This document shows positions 22,046 through 22,702 of a stretch of 22,702 nucleotides of DNA, one piece after another. Position numbers and translations under genes: made by a program. Below the pieces are notes generated by a model. That model was not told where the DNA came from. It made no database searches and worked only from the letters and a program-made list of their open reading frames with translations. The stretch's first letter is position 1, and each line of letters opens with the position of its first letter. The stretch comes from Anaerolineaceae bacterium UBA2260. GTDB lineage: Bacteria; Chloroflexota; Anaerolineae; Anaerolineales; Anaerolineaceae. The stretch is from contig DDXM01000052.1 in the NCBI GenBank assembly GCA_002347485.1, forward strand, positions 1 through 22,702. The letters are read 5' to 3'.

Positions 22046-22054
22046 TGGTATAAT
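22046..22054 (+). promoter_or_regulatory. Extended -10 box of the DUF362-like gene
   Basis: TGGTATAAT is an extended -10. The predicted start is near 22061, leaving a leader of about 28 nt that ends in TTGAGGTTTT before the ATG at 22089. It is divergent from the lipoprotein promoter 30 bp to the left. Confidence 0.55.
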
Positions 22055-22088
22055 GGGATTGAAAATGAGCATGATGAATTGAGGTTTT

Positions 22089-22702
22089 ATGACGAAAGCT
22101 AAAGTAGCTGTATTGCGAACCACCCCGGAGACTGTCCTGCAGGACTATCAGCGGCTTTTTGAACTGGCAGGCGGCGGTAAAGCGCTCGATCCTTCCACCA
22201 CCACCATCCTGAAGGATAATATCTCCTGGCATTTTCCCATGCCCAGCGCTAACACCACCCCCTGGCAGCTGGAGGGCACGATCCTGGCTCTACGAAACAA
22301 CGGTTTCAATGATATTTCCTGCGTGCAGAACCAGACCGTCGTGACCAACGCTTTCAAAGGAGAGGACCTGAACGGCTATGTGCCCATCTTTAAGGCATAT
22401 GACATCCCGGTTTTGTACAACTTTAAAGAAGAGGACATGAACTGGGTAGAGTACATGCCTAAAGCGAAGATGAACGCGCTCAACCACATCTACCCCGAGG
22501 GCATCTACATCCCGGATTACTTCATGGGCAAGAATATTGTTCACCTGCCCACCGCCAAGTGCCATATCTACACTACCACCACCGGGGCGATCAAGAACGC
22601 GTTCGGCGGGCTGCTCACCAAGCACCGCCACTACACGCATTCTTACATTCACGAGACCATCATCGACCTGCTCGCCATCCAGAAGGAGATCCACAGCGGT
22701 CT
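22089..22702 (+). CDS. DUF362-like protein, 3' end cut by window edge
   Basis: ATG at 22089 follows GAGG at a suitable distance, and 204 complete codons are visible before the window ends. The start TKAKVAVLRTTPETVLQDYQRLFELAGG, then TTTILKDNISWHFPMPSANTTPWQLEGTILALRNNGF, and later YTTTTGAIKNAFGGLLTKHRHYTHSYIHETIIDLLAIQ follow the layout of DUF362 proteins: an opening strand, an LKxN-type segment, then a gxxKNxxG segment and a helix. Many DUF362 proteins carry a ferredoxin-like iron-sulphur domain or act in redox contexts, but no cysteine cluster is visible in the part present. The function is unknown. It has its own promoter, divergent from the LysM lipoprotein. Confidence 0.65.
   Translation, partial: MTKAKVAVLRTTPETVLQDYQRLFELAGGGKALDPSTTTILKDNISWHFPMPSANTTPWQLEGTILALRNNGFNDISCVQNQTVVTNAFKGEDLNGYVPIFKAYDIPVLYNFKEEDMNWVEYMPKAKMNALNHIYPEGIYIPDYFMGKNIVHLPTAKCHIYTTTTGAIKNAFGGLLTKHRHYTHSYIHETIIDLLAIQKEIHSG

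Overview
The window looks like a chromosomal segment of an Anaerolineae-type member of the Chloroflexota. This is inferred from the protein families and their wording (DUF6909-like protein, LysM lipoprotein with an M23-like domain carrying GPHxxW and ALDFAP, RNase J next to dnaA, a clade-type MBL protein); no similarity search was possible. I see no phage, transposase, CRISPR, rRNA or tRNA genes. The genes are dense, mostly housekeeping or catabolic, and similar in style throughout.

Layout, left part (1-8838, mostly plus strand): an FmdB-type zinc-ribbon protein cut by the window edge by only two bases; a 49-residue one-TM protein and a DUF4173 membrane protein in tandem; a minus-strand alkyltransferase-like (Atl) DNA-lesion protein; a translationally coupled pair of a flippase-like membrane protein and an FAD oxidoreductase; a 501-bp AT-rich intergenic region with the dnaA promoter and two inverted repeats; dnaA; a structured 363-bp leader region; and RNase J, closed by a strong terminator.

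Middle part (8877-19783, all minus strand; listed in transcription order from the right): an ADP-ribosylglycohydrolase; a gene set pruA-gctA-gctB-D-2-hydroxyacid dehydrogenase behind a good sigma-70-type promoter; a HAD phosphatase; a DUF6909-like protein with a nucleoside-phosphorylase-like C-terminus; and an operon of MBL-fold protein, a 104-residue unknown, MutY and Pcm (DNA and protein damage repair). The pruA-gctAB-dehydrogenase set can be read as a route from proline or glutamate semialdehyde through glutamate and 2-oxoglutarate to 2-hydroxyglutarate and its CoA ester; this is inference.

Right part (19917-22702): a plus-strand ferritin with its own promoter and terminator, a convergent LysM/M23-like lipoprotein, and a divergent DUF362-like gene cut by the right edge.

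The most notable non-coding signals are: several genes whose -10 box sits only 6-7 nt before the ATG (candidate leaderless transcripts); a terminator-like hairpin plus an 11-codon upstream ORF before RNase J; a large imperfect palindrome between gctA and gctB that looks like a dispersed intergenic repeat; and inverted repeats upstream of dnaA. I did not find a clearly new multi-gene defence or secretion system; the best candidates for undescribed biology are the DUF6909-like protein and the RNase J leader.
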